A stretch of 64,000 nucleotides of DNA from Streptomyces melanogenes (GTDB lineage: Bacteria; Actinomycetota; Actinomycetes; Streptomycetales; Streptomycetaceae), in assembly GCF_014649795.1 (NCBI RefSeq), contig NZ_BMTS01000015.1, forward strand, positions 1-64,000. Reading direction: 5' to 3'. Below, piece by piece: positions 43,580 to 52,453 of this stretch (the first letter of the stretch is position 1; every line of letters begins with the position of its first letter). A program made the position numbers and the translations under genes. The notes under the pieces were generated by a model, which made no database searches, was not told the origin of the DNA, and saw only the letters and a program-made list of their open reading frames with translations.

Positions 43580-43838
43580 CCCCACCCCGCCCCTTCCCGA
43601 AAGCCCTCGGGCGGGCGGCCGGGGGCTGCGCCTCTGGACCCGTGTTCGTCTGCGGACCGTGCTGGGTTGCTCGCGCGGTTCCCCGCGCCCCTAAAAATGC
43701 CGCTCCGCGGCAATCCCCTGGGCGCCCCGAAGGGGCGCATCCAGGGGCGCGGGGAACCGCGCGACCAGCCCGCCACCGGCCCGCAGCCGACGAACCCGGC
43801 CGCCCGCCCGAGGGCTTTCGGGAAGGGGCGGGGTGGGG
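43580..43838. repeat. Full-length nested palindromic repeat with perfect 41-bp arms (copy B)
   Basis: A 259-bp element. The 41-bp left arm (43580-43620) is the exact reverse complement of 43798-43838. The inner part has GCGCGGTTCCCCGCGCCCCT and its complement, plus small hairpins ATGCCGCTCCGCGGCA and GCGCCCCGAAGGGGCGC. It is the same family as the copy at 37968-38180. It lies between the convergent MFS and asd genes and may act as terminator. Confidence 0.85.
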
Positions 43839-43855
43839 GCTAAAAACCCGGTGGG

Positions 43856-44884
43856 CTAGCCGCGCAGCTCCTCCGCCACCAGCTCCGCGATCTGCACCGC
43901 GTTCAGCGCAGCCCCCTTGCGGAGGTTGTCGTTGGAGAGGAACAGCGCGAGACCGTTCTCCACGGTCTCGTCGACCCGGATCCGCCCCACGTACGACGCG
44001 TCCTTGCCCGCCGCCTCCAGCGGCGTAGGGATCTCAGAGAGCTCGACACCCGGCGCCGAGCGCAGCAGCTCATACGCCCGCTCCACCCCGATCGCCCGCG
44101 AGAACCGCGCGTTCACCTGAAGCGAGTGCCCCGAGAAGACCGGGACGCGGACGCACGTGCCGGACACCTTCAGCTCCGGGATCCCCAGGATCTTGCGGGA
44201 CTCGTTGCGGAGCTTCTGCTCCTCGTCCGTCTCGAACGACCCGTCGTCCACGATCGACCCGGCCAGCGGCAGCACGTTGAAGGCGATCGGCCGCTTGTAG
44301 ACGCCCGGCTCGGGGAACGCCACCGCGTCCCCGTCGAACGCGAGCTGGTCCGCCGCCTCGGCCACCGCGCACGCCTGGGTGTGCAGCTCGGCCACGCCCG
44401 CGAGGCCGGAGCCCGACACGGCCTGGTAGGTCGTGGCGACCATCGCGGTCAGCCCGGCCTCCTCGTGGAGCGGCCGCAGCACCGGCATCGCGGCCATCGT
44501 GGTGCAGTTCGGGTTGGCGATGATCCCCTTGGGGCGGTCCTTGATCGCTTCCGGGTTCACCTCGGAGACGACCAGCGGCACCTCGGGGTCGCCCCGCCAC
44601 GCCGACGAGTTGTCGATCACGACCGCGCCCTGCCCGGCGACCTTCTCCGCCAGCGCGCGCGACGTCGCGCCGCCCGCCGAGAAGAGCACGATGTCCAGGC
44701 CCGTGTAGTCGGCCGTGGACGCGTCCTCGATGGTGATCTCGCGGCCCTCCCACGTGAGGGTGGAGCCCGCGGACCGCGCGGAGGCGAACAGCCGCAGCTC
44801 GTCGACCGGGAACTTCCGCTCGGCGAGGATGCTCCGCATGACTCCGCCGACCTGTCCGGTGGCTCCGACGATTCCGACCCTCAC
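43856..44884 (-). CDS. asd: Aspartate-semialdehyde dehydrogenase
   Basis: NADPH-dependent enzyme of 342 aa in the aspartate pathway (lysine, diaminopimelate, threonine, methionine). Landmarks are the Rossmann GATGQVGGVMRSIL, FSAGGATS, the active-site Cys in ANPNCTTM, and the catalytic His region 'CVRVPVFSGHSLQVNARF'. The GTG at 44884 is the first usable start and has AAGGAG six bases upstream. The usual partner ask gene is not in the adjacent sequence. A palindromic repeat follows the 3' end. Confidence 0.95.
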   Translation of the reverse strand: MRVGIVGATGQVGGVMRSILAERKFPVDELRLFASARSAGSTLTWEGREITIEDASTADYTGLDIVLFSAGGATSRALAEKVAGQGAVVIDNSSAWRGDPEVPLVVSEVNPEAIKDRPKGIIANPNCTTMAAMPVLRPLHEEAGLTAMVATTYQAVSGSGLAGVAELHTQACAVAEAADQLAFDGDAVAFPEPGVYKRPIAFNVLPLAGSIVDDGSFETDEEQKLRNESRKILGIPELKVSGTCVRVPVFSGHSLQVNARFSRAIGVERAYELLRSAPGVELSEIPTPLEAAGKDASYVGRIRVDETVENGLALFLSNDNLRKGAALNAVQIAELVAEELRG

Positions 44885-45153
44885 GGTGACTCCTTCTGTA
44901 CGCGTATGTACGGCTCCGGCGCCCCCATCATGCGTCGGAGCCCGGCGGACTTGTCCAATCCATTGTCCGGGGGGTGGGACGACCAGGGGAGCGGCCCGGA
45001 CGGGAACCTGAAGATCCCTTCCCACTTGTGACGAGTTCATGGCAGCTCTGTTGCATATCCTCCGCAATGCCCCCGGACGGCCCTTTCGCTGGTTACGGTC
45101 CTGCGGTCAGCACCGATAAATGATCACCAGTACCCGTATTCCGGAGGACTCTC

Positions 45154-46644
45154 GTGCGCGCATCCCGCCGTAGCCGGGCCATAGCGGTCCTGGCGGCAGC
45201 CCCCGTACTCCTGGCCGCCGCAAGCCCCGCCGTGGCCCACTCGCACAGCCACAAGGACCCGCGGAAGCAGGCCGAGCGGCTCGCCAGGAAGCTCGTGTCG
45301 CAGGCGTCGGGGGAGAGCGCCTACCGCCACCTGGAGCAGTTCCAGAAGATCGCCGACGCCAACGGCGGCAACCGCGCCGCGGGCACCCCGGGCTACGACG
45401 CCTCGGCCGCGTACGTCTACGGCCAGCTCAAGAGCGCCGGGTACGACGTCTCGTACCAGGACTTCGACATCTACGAGTCGAAGACCCTGCGCGAGAAGCT
45501 CACCGTCGTCTCGCCCCAGCCGCGCGAGCTGAAGACCACGGCCTTCCAGTTCAGCAAGGCGAGCCCGGCCGGCGGTCTCACCGCCCAGGTCAAGGCGGCC
45601 CGCGTCGACGCCACCCCGGGCTGCGAGCTCGACGACTACGCGTCGGACACCTTCACCGGCAAGATCGCCCTGGTCAAGCGCGGCAGCTGCACCTTCCTGC
45701 AGAAGGAGGCCGTCGCGGCCAAGGCGGGCGCCGCCGGGATCATCCTCTACAACCACTCCGGCGACGCCCCCGTCCGCGGCACCGTCAGCGACCCCGCCAA
45801 CGCGCACATCCCGGCCACCGGCATCTCGCTCGCCGACGGCGAGGCGCTGGCCGCGCAGGTCGCCAAGGGCGACGTCACCGTCACCCTGGACGTGGTCACC
45901 GAGGCGGTCGCCCACAAGACCCGCAACGTGATCGCCGAGACCAGGGGCGGCGACCCGGCGAACGTCGTCGCGCTCGGCAGCCACCTCGACTCGGTCCCGG
46001 CCGGGCCCGGCATCAACGACAACGGCTCCGGCTCGGCCGGGCTGCTCGAAGTCGCCCTCAAGCTCGCCAAGGAGACCAAGCAGACCAAGAAGCACCCCAA
46101 GCCCACCGCCAACAAGGTGCGGTTCGCCTGGTGGTCGGGCGAGGAGCTGGGCCTGCTCGGCTCCGAGCACTACGTCAAGTCCCTCGACGGCAAGCAGAAG
46201 CAGCGGATCAAGCTGTACCTCAACTTCGACATGATCGCCTCGCCCAACCCGGCGGAGCTCGTCTACGACGGCGACAACTCCGACAACACGGGTGCGGGCG
46301 CGGGTCCGGCCGGCTCCGCCCAGATCGAGCGGCTGATCAACGGCTACCTGGACAAGAAGCGCGTCCCGCACTGGGGCACCGACTTCGACGGCCGCTCCGA
46401 CTACGGCCCGTTCATCGAGCAGGGCATCCCGGCGGGCGGCACCTTCACCGGCGCCGAGGGCCTCAAGACCGAGGAGCAGGCGGCGAAGGCGGGCGGCACG
46501 GCCAAGCAGCCCTACGACGCCAACTACCACGCGGCCGGCGACACCCTGAAGAACATCGACCGCAAGTACTTCGACCTCAACATCGACGTCATCGCGCACG
46601 CGGTCGGCACGTACGCCCAGGACCTGAGCTCGCTCAAGGGCTGA
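45154..46644 (+). CDS. Secreted M28-family aminopeptidase with PA domain
   Basis: Secreted zinc aminopeptidase of 496 aa. The signal peptide (AIAVLAAAPVLLAAASPAVA) ends near residue 28. A PA domain (GKIALVKRGSCTFLQKEAVA) spans ~150-240. The M28 catalytic domain has zinc ligands in GSHLDSV, GINDNGSG, WSGEELGLLG, NFDMI and YHAAGD, all visible. Family members resemble the Streptomyces griseus aminopeptidase but with the added PA domain. The GTG at 45154 has GGAGGA upstream. A 16-bp terminator follows. Confidence 0.92.
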   Translation: MRASRRSRAIAVLAAAPVLLAAASPAVAHSHSHKDPRKQAERLARKLVSQASGESAYRHLEQFQKIADANGGNRAAGTPGYDASAAYVYGQLKSAGYDVSYQDFDIYESKTLREKLTVVSPQPRELKTTAFQFSKASPAGGLTAQVKAARVDATPGCELDDYASDTFTGKIALVKRGSCTFLQKEAVAAKAGAAGIILYNHSGDAPVRGTVSDPANAHIPATGISLADGEALAAQVAKGDVTVTLDVVTEAVAHKTRNVIAETRGGDPANVVALGSHLDSVPAGPGINDNGSGSAGLLEVALKLAKETKQTKKHPKPTANKVRFAWWSGEELGLLGSEHYVKSLDGKQKQRIKLYLNFDMIASPNPAELVYDGDNSDNTGAGAGPAGSAQIERLINGYLDKKRVPHWGTDFDGRSDYGPFIEQGIPAGGTFTGAEGLKTEEQAAKAGGTAKQPYDANYHAAGDTLKNIDRKYFDLNIDVIAHAVGTYAQDLSSLKG

Positions 46645-46661
46645 CACCCGTACGCAACGGA

Positions 46662-46696
46662 AAGGGCCCGGCGTTCGTCGCGAACGCCGGGCCCTT
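46662..46696. terminator. Bidirectional terminator between two secreted peptidase genes
   Basis: A perfect 16-bp stem (AAGGGCCCGGCGTTCG and complement) with loop TCG lies 18 bp after the M28 stop and 17 bp after the convergent S8 stop. Confidence 0.88.
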
Positions 46697-46712
46697 CTGC
46701 CTGCTCAGACCG

Positions 46713-49700
46713 TTACGGCGTGACCTTCTCGATCACGACGCTGCCGGTGCCCGCGGCGGTGCCGCGTCCGTTGACCAGCTTGACCTCGCCGAAGAACTGG
46801 CGTCCCTCGGGGGCCGCGCCGCTCACCAGGACCTGCGCGCCGACGGTCGCCGAGGCGCCGTTGGCGAGCTTGACCGGCTTGGAGTCGTCGACCTTGACGG
46901 TGCCGAGCGACGGCGCGTAGTACACGTCGCGGTAGTTGTACGTCGTCGAACCGGACGGGACCGCGTAGCCCGCGACCTGGATGGTGTAGGTGCCGGCGGC
47001 CGGCTTCACCAGGCTGACGGCCTCCTCGGAGTCGCCGTCCGCGGACGAGCCGACCTGCACGCCGTCCTTGAGGACCACGAGGTCCAGGTCGGCCGCGGTG
47101 TCCGAGACGCCGCCGATGGCGACGTCGAGGCGCTCCACGCCCTCGCCGACGGTCAGCGTGGTCGTCTGCGTCTCACCGGCCTTGATGGTCGGCTTGGCGA
47201 CCTTCGCGGAGCCCAGCGAGCCGCCCTGAAGCTTGCCGTCGATGGCGGCGAAGCCGTTGGTGACCTTCCACTCGACCGGCGTCGAGGTGCCGATCTTGGC
47301 CTCCGGGACCGTCTTCACGGCCGGGTCGAAGGCGGCGCCGAGCAGCGCGACATCCAGCTTGTACGGGTTGTCCAGGTACGGCGACGTACGGCGCGACTCG
47401 ACCTCGATCTCCCACACGCCGGGCTGCGGGTCCGCGTAGGACCGCAGGTCGGGGCGGCACTTGTTGGCCGGGTTGTCGTAGTTCGGGTAGCAGTTGGGCG
47501 TCCCCGTGTCGTCGACCGGCACACCGTAGGGGTGGATCGCGATGAACCGGGTCTGGCTGCCCGAGCGCAGCGCGCCCATGGAGACCTCGAGCGCCTTGGC
47601 GCCTGCCGGGACCGTCACGAAGTACGACTTGGTGCTGTTGCGCTGCACCGAGGACGAGTCCGTGAAGGTGTACGACGGCTTGGCCAGCGGCTTGGCGACG
47701 ATCACGGTGGCGAGGATCTGCTGGTCCACGCCCTTCGTCCGCTTGTCGTTGACCTCCAGGATGGCGCTGTGGATGCCCGCCGACTTCGGCTGCGCCTGCA
47801 CCTTGACGGTGACCGGCGTGTTCAGGGACAGCGCGATCTCGTCGTCGCCCAGGACCTTGAAGGTGCCGTCGTTGTTCTTGAACGACAGCTTGTGCTTCAC
47901 GGCCTTGTCCGGGCCCGTGGTGCGGGTGACGGTGACGTCGTACGTCTTCTTCTCGCCCGCCTTGAGGCCGCCCTCGCGGTCGTAGATGCCGGTACCGAAG
48001 CCCGGCGTCTTCAGCGCGAAGTCGATCGCGGTCTTCACCGGCGCCTTGACGCTGTACTCGTGGGCGGTGGCGCCGTCCTGGATCGCGTCCCAGGCGTCGA
48101 CGATGTCGATCAGGCCCGCGCCCTCGGCGTACGCCTGGACACCCTTGATGTGCTTGGCCGTCGACGTCAGCGCGGTGCGCAGGTCGGCCGGGGCCAGGTC
48201 GAGGTGCTTCTGCTTGGCGGCCGAGAGCAGCAGGGCCGCGGCGCCCGTCGCCTGCGGCGAGGCCATCGAGGTGCCCTGGAGCATCGAGTAGCCGGCCGGC
48301 AGCGAGTAGCCCGACTCCTTGACCGGGGAGCCCGCCAGCCACGTCTGCGTGGTGTTGATCGCGGCACCCGGCGCCGACAGGGTCGGCGTGAAGCCGCCGT
48401 CCTCACGCGGACCGCGCGAGGAGAACGGCATCATGTCGTACTTCTTCGACACGTTGGAGCCGTAGTTGGACGCCCAGGTCTCCTGCGAGATGGAGGCGCC
48501 GACCGAGATGACGTGGTCGGCCAGGCCCGGGTCGCCGATGGTGTTGACGCCGGGGCCCTCGTTGCCGGCCGAGATGACCAGCTGGACGCCGTAGTTGTCG
48601 ATCAGGCGCTTGTAGAGCTCGGAGCGCGCGTTGTTGCCGTCGTTGAGCGCCGGCAGCCCGCCGATCGACATGTTGACGATGTCGACGTGGCGGTTGGTGA
48701 CCAGGTCGATCATGCCCTCGGTCAGCGCGATGTTGGTGCAGCCGCCGGACCAGTTGCAGGCCCGCGAGGAGACGATCTTGGCGCCGGGGGCGGCGCCGCT
48801 CATCTTGCCGCCGAACAGGCCGTTCGCGGCGGTGATGCCCGCGACGTGGGTGCCGTGCTCGGACTCGATGATGCCGATGTTGACGTAGTCGGAGGTGTGC
48901 CCGGCCGCGTCGTACTTCACGTTCTTGCGGATCTCGACGGTGAACGGCATCCGCTCGACGACGTCGGTCGCCGGGTTGTCCGTACCGAAGTAGCCGACCT
49001 GGTAGCCGTCCTTGTACGGCTTCATGGCCTCGTCGTCGGTGAAGTCACCGTTGTTGTTGAGGTCCACCCGGACGGTCCCGGCGACCGGGTCGTAGAGCAC
49101 GCCCCAGGTGTCGGTGGTGTCGCCGTCGCGGTTCACGTCGCCCTTGGCGTCGCCGCCCGCGGTGATCTTCTCCGAGAACAGGCTCACGTCGTACGAACCC
49201 GCCGGGGCCTTCCAGGTGCGGCCCTGGTAGGTGAACTCCGGGCCGGAGACCGCGGTGTTCATCCGGCGCCAGGTGCCGTCGGCGTCGGCCACCGGGTCGG
49301 TCGCGGTGACCCAGTCGACGATCTTGCGCTCGCCGGTGGTGGTCTTCTGCAGCGCCGGGTGGCCCAGGTCCACGCCGGAGTCCAGGACGCCGATGGTGAT
49401 GCCGCGGCCGTCCGCCTTGGGGTGCTGCTTGACGAAGTCGACCGCGCCCGTCTCGAAGGACGGGTTGTACGGGTTCTTCGCGGGGGTGTCCTTGCCCGGC
49501 GCCGCGTACGAGCCCGAGAGCGACTTGCGCGGGGCGCCGGCGCCCTTGGCGCTGTCGGCCGACGGGGTCGGGTCGTCCAGCTGGATCTCCTGCTTGAGGT
49601 CGATCCCGTGGACGGAGGGCAGCTTCGCGGCGGCCTTCAGGGCCGACTCCGCGGTGGCGGTCGGCAGGGTGGCCCGCACATAGCCGAGCTTGTCGTCGGT

Positions 49701-50024
49701 CTTGCCGACGGTGGCGCCCGGCACCGAGTCGAGCTGGTGCGAGACGGCGCCGGTGGCACCGGGGGCCGTCGCCACCATGACGGTGACGGTCTTCTCGCCC
49801 TTGGCCTCGGCCTCGGCGAGCCGCTGCTCGTCGGCCGCGCCGAGCTTGTCCGCCGGGGATTTGGCGGGGGTGGACTTCACCGGGGCGGGCGTCGGGTCGG
49901 CCGTCTGGGCGGCGAAGACGGGGGCGGCACCGGCGGCGGCGAGCGCGGCTACCAGACCGGCCGCGGCCGCTATTCGGGCCGTGCGTCTAGCGCCGGGTAC
50001 GGCGCGCGGCGAATCGGAGGTCAT
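46713..50024 (-). CDS. Secreted subtilisin-like (S8) serine protease
   Basis: Large secreted protease of 1103 aa. A signal peptide (~residues 14-40) precedes an I9-type propeptide (~75-150). The S8 domain contains GVLDSGVD (Asp), HGTHVAG (His), the oxyanion region SAGNEGPG and GTSMASP (Ser); a ~90-residue insertion with calcium-like DVNRDGDTTD and DLNNNGDFTD loops lies between Asp and His. The C-terminal half has several beta-sandwich domains. No sorting signal is seen. ATG 50024 is preferred over ATG 50030 because TAGGG lies 6 bases upstream. Confidence 0.93.
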   Translation of the reverse strand: MTSDSPRAVPGARRTARIAAAAGLVAALAAAGAAPVFAAQTADPTPAPVKSTPAKSPADKLGAADEQRLAEAEAKGEKTVTVMVATAPGATGAVSHQLDSVPGATVGKTDDKLGYVRATLPTATAESALKAAAKLPSVHGIDLKQEIQLDDPTPSADSAKGAGAPRKSLSGSYAAPGKDTPAKNPYNPSFETGAVDFVKQHPKADGRGITIGVLDSGVDLGHPALQKTTTGERKIVDWVTATDPVADADGTWRRMNTAVSGPEFTYQGRTWKAPAGSYDVSLFSEKITAGGDAKGDVNRDGDTTDTWGVLYDPVAGTVRVDLNNNGDFTDDEAMKPYKDGYQVGYFGTDNPATDVVERMPFTVEIRKNVKYDAAGHTSDYVNIGIIESEHGTHVAGITAANGLFGGKMSGAAPGAKIVSSRACNWSGGCTNIALTEGMIDLVTNRHVDIVNMSIGGLPALNDGNNARSELYKRLIDNYGVQLVISAGNEGPGVNTIGDPGLADHVISVGASISQETWASNYGSNVSKKYDMMPFSSRGPREDGGFTPTLSAPGAAINTTQTWLAGSPVKESGYSLPAGYSMLQGTSMASPQATGAAALLLSAAKQKHLDLAPADLRTALTSTAKHIKGVQAYAEGAGLIDIVDAWDAIQDGATAHEYSVKAPVKTAIDFALKTPGFGTGIYDREGGLKAGEKKTYDVTVTRTTGPDKAVKHKLSFKNNDGTFKVLGDDEIALSLNTPVTVKVQAQPKSAGIHSAILEVNDKRTKGVDQQILATVIVAKPLAKPSYTFTDSSSVQRNSTKSYFVTVPAGAKALEVSMGALRSGSQTRFIAIHPYGVPVDDTGTPNCYPNYDNPANKCRPDLRSYADPQPGVWEIEVESRRTSPYLDNPYKLDVALLGAAFDPAVKTVPEAKIGTSTPVEWKVTNGFAAIDGKLQGGSLGSAKVAKPTIKAGETQTTTLTVGEGVERLDVAIGGVSDTAADLDLVVLKDGVQVGSSADGDSEEAVSLVKPAAGTYTIQVAGYAVPSGSTTYNYRDVYYAPSLGTVKVDDSKPVKLANGASATVGAQVLVSGAAPEGRQFFGEVKLVNGRGTAAGTGSVVIEKVTP

Positions 50025-50187
50025 CAGCATCCCTAATGGTCAGAAAGGGTCCGGAATACGGGGCCGGATGACCGCTGAGCATTTCGTATATGACTGTTGT
50101 TTGTGGAGAGTTGACCGGGTCCGGAAACGGACATGGCGTGATCCCGCCATGCGCCATCGGGAGCGAGGCGGGGTGAACCGGGGCGAA

Positions 50188-50730
50188 TCAGCCCTCGCGT
50201 GTGCGGGCGTAGTGACGGGACGCCTTCGCACGGTTGCCGCACCCCGCCATCGAGCACCAGCGGCGCGTCCCGTTCCGTGAGACGTCGAAGAAGTGCAGGA
50301 TGCACGCGTCATGGGCGCAGGCGCGGATCCGGTCCGGCGCGGTGCGCAGCAGATCGAGGTAGTCGCGGGCGGCCGTCCAGGCGGGCCCCCACGCCGGATC
50401 GGTGAACTCGGCCCGCTCGCCCGGCCCTTCGGCGGACAAAGTGGCGCGGATGCGGCCGTGTTCGAGGATCGCGTCGACCTCCGCGGTCGCCGCCGGGTCG
50501 CCGGGGGACTCCACCGCCCGCAGCAGCGCCTCCCGGGCCCGTAGCAGCGGCCCGAGCGCCGCCTCGTCGGCGGGGAAGCGCGCGTCGAGCCCGGTGGCGG
50601 CGAGCCAGACGGCCAGCCCGTCGGCGGAGGCGAGCAGGTCCTGCCGCTCCCCTTCGTGCATCCAGCGCGTGTTCAGCAGGTCGAGGGAGACGGGCTCTCC
50701 GGTGAGCGGACGCGGATCGGGCGCGGACAT
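50188..50730 (-). CDS. CGNR zinc-finger (ABATE-type) putative regulator
   Basis: Protein of 180 aa. The N-terminal ABATE-like stress-response domain (SLDLLNTRW, LRAREALLRAV) is followed by the C-terminal CGNR zinc finger with CAHDACILHFFD and CSMAGCGNRAKASRHYAR, the hallmark motif with four zinc ligands. Such proteins are presumed transcription regulators. It is divergent from a VOC-family gene, and AACCTCT/AGAGGTT palindromes lie in the gap. The ATG at 50730 has GAGGAG six bases upstream. Confidence 0.88.
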   Translation of the reverse strand: MSAPDPRPLTGEPVSLDLLNTRWMHEGERQDLLASADGLAVWLAATGLDARFPADEAALGPLLRAREALLRAVESPGDPAATAEVDAILEHGRIRATLSAEGPGERAEFTDPAWGPAWTAARDYLDLLRTAPDRIRACAHDACILHFFDVSRNGTRRWCSMAGCGNRAKASRHYARTREG

Positions 50731-50810
50731 CCCGGTCTCCTCTCGTGGGCGGCGGATCTCGGTGGCGGTGCTAACCACTAAAGGTTACGTGACCGGTTGC
50801 ATCTCCTGCA

Positions 50811-50842
50811 TCTAACCTCTAACATCAAATTAAGAGGTTAGA
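50811..50842. promoter_or_regulatory. Operator-like inverted repeat over the VOC-gene promoter
   Basis: TCTAACCTCT (50811-50820) and AGAGGTTAGA (50833-50842) are perfect 10-bp arms with a 12-bp spacer. They flank a -10 TAACAT (50820-50825), 17 bp from TTGCAT (50797-50802). A second, weaker CTAACC-N6-GGTTAC lies at 50771-50788, nearer the CGNR gene. The CGNR protein is the likely ligand-responsive binder. Confidence 0.65.
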
Positions 50843-50876
50843 CGAAATGACCTCCTCGCTCGGGAAGGGGACCGCC

Positions 50877-51332
50877 ATGACGGCGACGACCAGCACGCTC
50901 CGCACCGGCCACATCGGCCTCAATGTGACCGACCTCGACCGCTCGCTCGGCTTCTACCGGGACCTCCTCGGCTTCGAGGTCCTGTCCGAGGGCAAGGAGG
51001 AGGGCCGCCGCTTCGCCCTCCTCGGCCGCGCCGGACAGCTCTCGCTCACCCTCTGGCAGCAGGCCGACGCCGCCTTCGCCCCGGACCGCGCCGGGCTGCA
51101 CCACCTCGCCTTCGCCGTCGACTCGATCGAGGAGGTGAAGGCGTACGAGAGCGAACTGCGGGCGTACGGGGTGGAGTTCGCGTACGAGGGGATCGTGGCG
51201 CACCGCGAGGGCGCGGCCACTGGAGGGATCTTCTTCCACGATCCGGACGGGATCCGGCTGGAGATCTCGGCTCCCCTGGGCGCGGACCGGGCCCCCGCCC
51301 CGTCGGCGGCCCCCACCTGCGGCTTCTTCTAG
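50877..51332 (+). CDS. VOC-family protein (glyoxalase/dioxygenase fold)
   Basis: Small VOC-superfamily protein of 151 aa. The opening TGHIGLNVTDLDRSLGFYRD, central LHHLAFAVDS and C-terminal FFHDPDGIRLEI motifs supply the metal-binding His/Glu pattern of the fold. Substrate is not evident; glyoxalase, bleomycin-type binding or ring-cleavage functions are possible. The ATG at 50877 is chosen for GGAAGGGG seven bases upstream; ATG 50847 is an alternative. It is driven from a promoter flanked by a 10-bp-arm inverted repeat and precedes a PNPOx-family gene. Confidence 0.82.
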   Translation: MTATTSTLRTGHIGLNVTDLDRSLGFYRDLLGFEVLSEGKEEGRRFALLGRAGQLSLTLWQQADAAFAPDRAGLHHLAFAVDSIEEVKAYESELRAYGVEFAYEGIVAHREGAATGGIFFHDPDGIRLEISAPLGADRAPAPSAAPTCGFF

Positions 51333-51344
51333 GCCCGGCCTTCG

Positions 51345-51433
51345 TGTGCGGCTGGGTGGGGGCTGGTCGCGCAGTTCCCCGCGCCCCTGAAAATGCCGCT
51401 CCGCGGCAATCCCCCGGGGCGGCCCGCAGACGA
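51345..51433. repeat. Half copy of dispersed palindromic repeat (copy C)
   Basis: CTGGTCGCGCAGTTCCCCGC at 51363 onward extends over 26 bases identical to the inner stem arm at 38034, followed by the ATGCCGCTCCGCGGCA hairpin seen at 43.7 kb. The complementary right half is missing. It lies between the VOC gene and the PNPOx-family gene, so it sits inside a probable operon. Confidence 0.75.
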
Positions 51434-51455
51434 ACTCGAAACGGAGGACAGCCCG

Positions 51456-52334
51456 ATGACCGTGCCCACCCCCTACCACCCCGGCTCCCGGGCCGTGCAG
51501 GACCGTGTCGGTGTCCGGGAGGCCGCCGACCATGTCGGGCGTGCCATCGGGCCCGGTATCCGGCCGGTCGCCGCCGCCTTTCTCGAACTCCAGCCGATGC
51601 TGGTGCTCGGGGCGGCGGACGAGCGCGGCCGGATGTGGGCCTCGCTGCTCACCGGCCGCCCCGGCTTCGTCCGGGCCACCGGGACCCACCAGATCTCGGT
51701 CACGCGCGGCCCCGCCGCGAGCGACCCCCTCGCCGGGGTGCTCGCGGCCGGGAACAGCCCCGTCGGCACGATCGCGCTGGACCCGCGCACCCGGCGCCGG
51801 ATGCGGCTCAACGGCACGGCCCGCCCGACCCCGCGCGGCCTCGCCGTCGAGGCCGAGCAGGTCTTCTCGAACTGCCCCAAGTACCTCCAGCACCGCGAGA
51901 TCGAGGCGTACGAGGAGGGGGCGGGCGAGGTGCGGCGCGGCGAGCGGCTCACCCCCGACCAGGAGGAGTTCGTCCGCGCCGCCGACACCTTCTTCATCGC
52001 GACCACCGCCCCGGACGGGGTCGACGCCAGCCACCGGGGCGGCAACCCCGGCTTCGTGCGCGTCACTTCGCCCACCCGGCTGGAGTGGCGCGACTACCCC
52101 GGCAACTCCATGTTCCTCACCCTCGGCAACCTGGAGGCCGACCCGCGCGCCGGGCTGCTCTTCGTGGACTGGACGCGCGGCACCACGCTCCAGCTCTCGG
52201 GCACGGCCCGCACCGTGTTCGCGGCGGGGGAGCGCACGGTCCGGTTCACCGTCGAACACGCGGTGGAATCGGAGGGGGCGAGCCCGCTGCGCTGGTCCGC
52301 GCCCGCCTACTCACCGGCCAACCCTTCCGAGTGA
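51456..52334 (+). CDS. Pyridoxamine 5'-phosphate oxidase-family (FMN-binding split barrel) protein
   Basis: Flavin/F420-fold protein of 292 aa with a duplicated split-barrel pattern. The first part is RMWASLLTGRPGFVRA; the second is FFIATTAPDGVDASHRGG, with RGTTLQLSGTARTVF near the C-terminus. The conserved FSNCPKYLQHREIE central segment is typical of large PNPOx-like proteins of unknown substrate. The ATG at 51456 has ACGGAGGA seven bases upstream. It probably belongs with the VOC and CGNR genes in a detoxification-type response (inferred). Confidence 0.85.
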   Translation: MTVPTPYHPGSRAVQDRVGVREAADHVGRAIGPGIRPVAAAFLELQPMLVLGAADERGRMWASLLTGRPGFVRATGTHQISVTRGPAASDPLAGVLAAGNSPVGTIALDPRTRRRMRLNGTARPTPRGLAVEAEQVFSNCPKYLQHREIEAYEEGAGEVRRGERLTPDQEEFVRAADTFFIATTAPDGVDASHRGGNPGFVRVTSPTRLEWRDYPGNSMFLTLGNLEADPRAGLLFVDWTRGTTLQLSGTARTVFAAGERTVRFTVEHAVESEGASPLRWSAPAYSPANPSE

Positions 52335-52363
52335 ATTCGGGATCGGCTGAAATCCGCTCAACC

Positions 52364-52398
52364 CCGCCCCCGCCGGGCAACGCGTCCGGCGGGGGCGG
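52364..52398. terminator. Terminator after the PNPOx-family gene
   Basis: A perfect 13-bp stem CCGCCCCCGCCGG/CCGGCGGGGGCGG with a 9-nt loop lies 29 bp after the PNPOx-family stop codon. Confidence 0.75.
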
Positions 52399-52453
52399 AG
52401 TCCTGTCCGCCGACGGCGCCGTCGTGGGCGCCGCGGGCGACAGGGAGAGCCGC

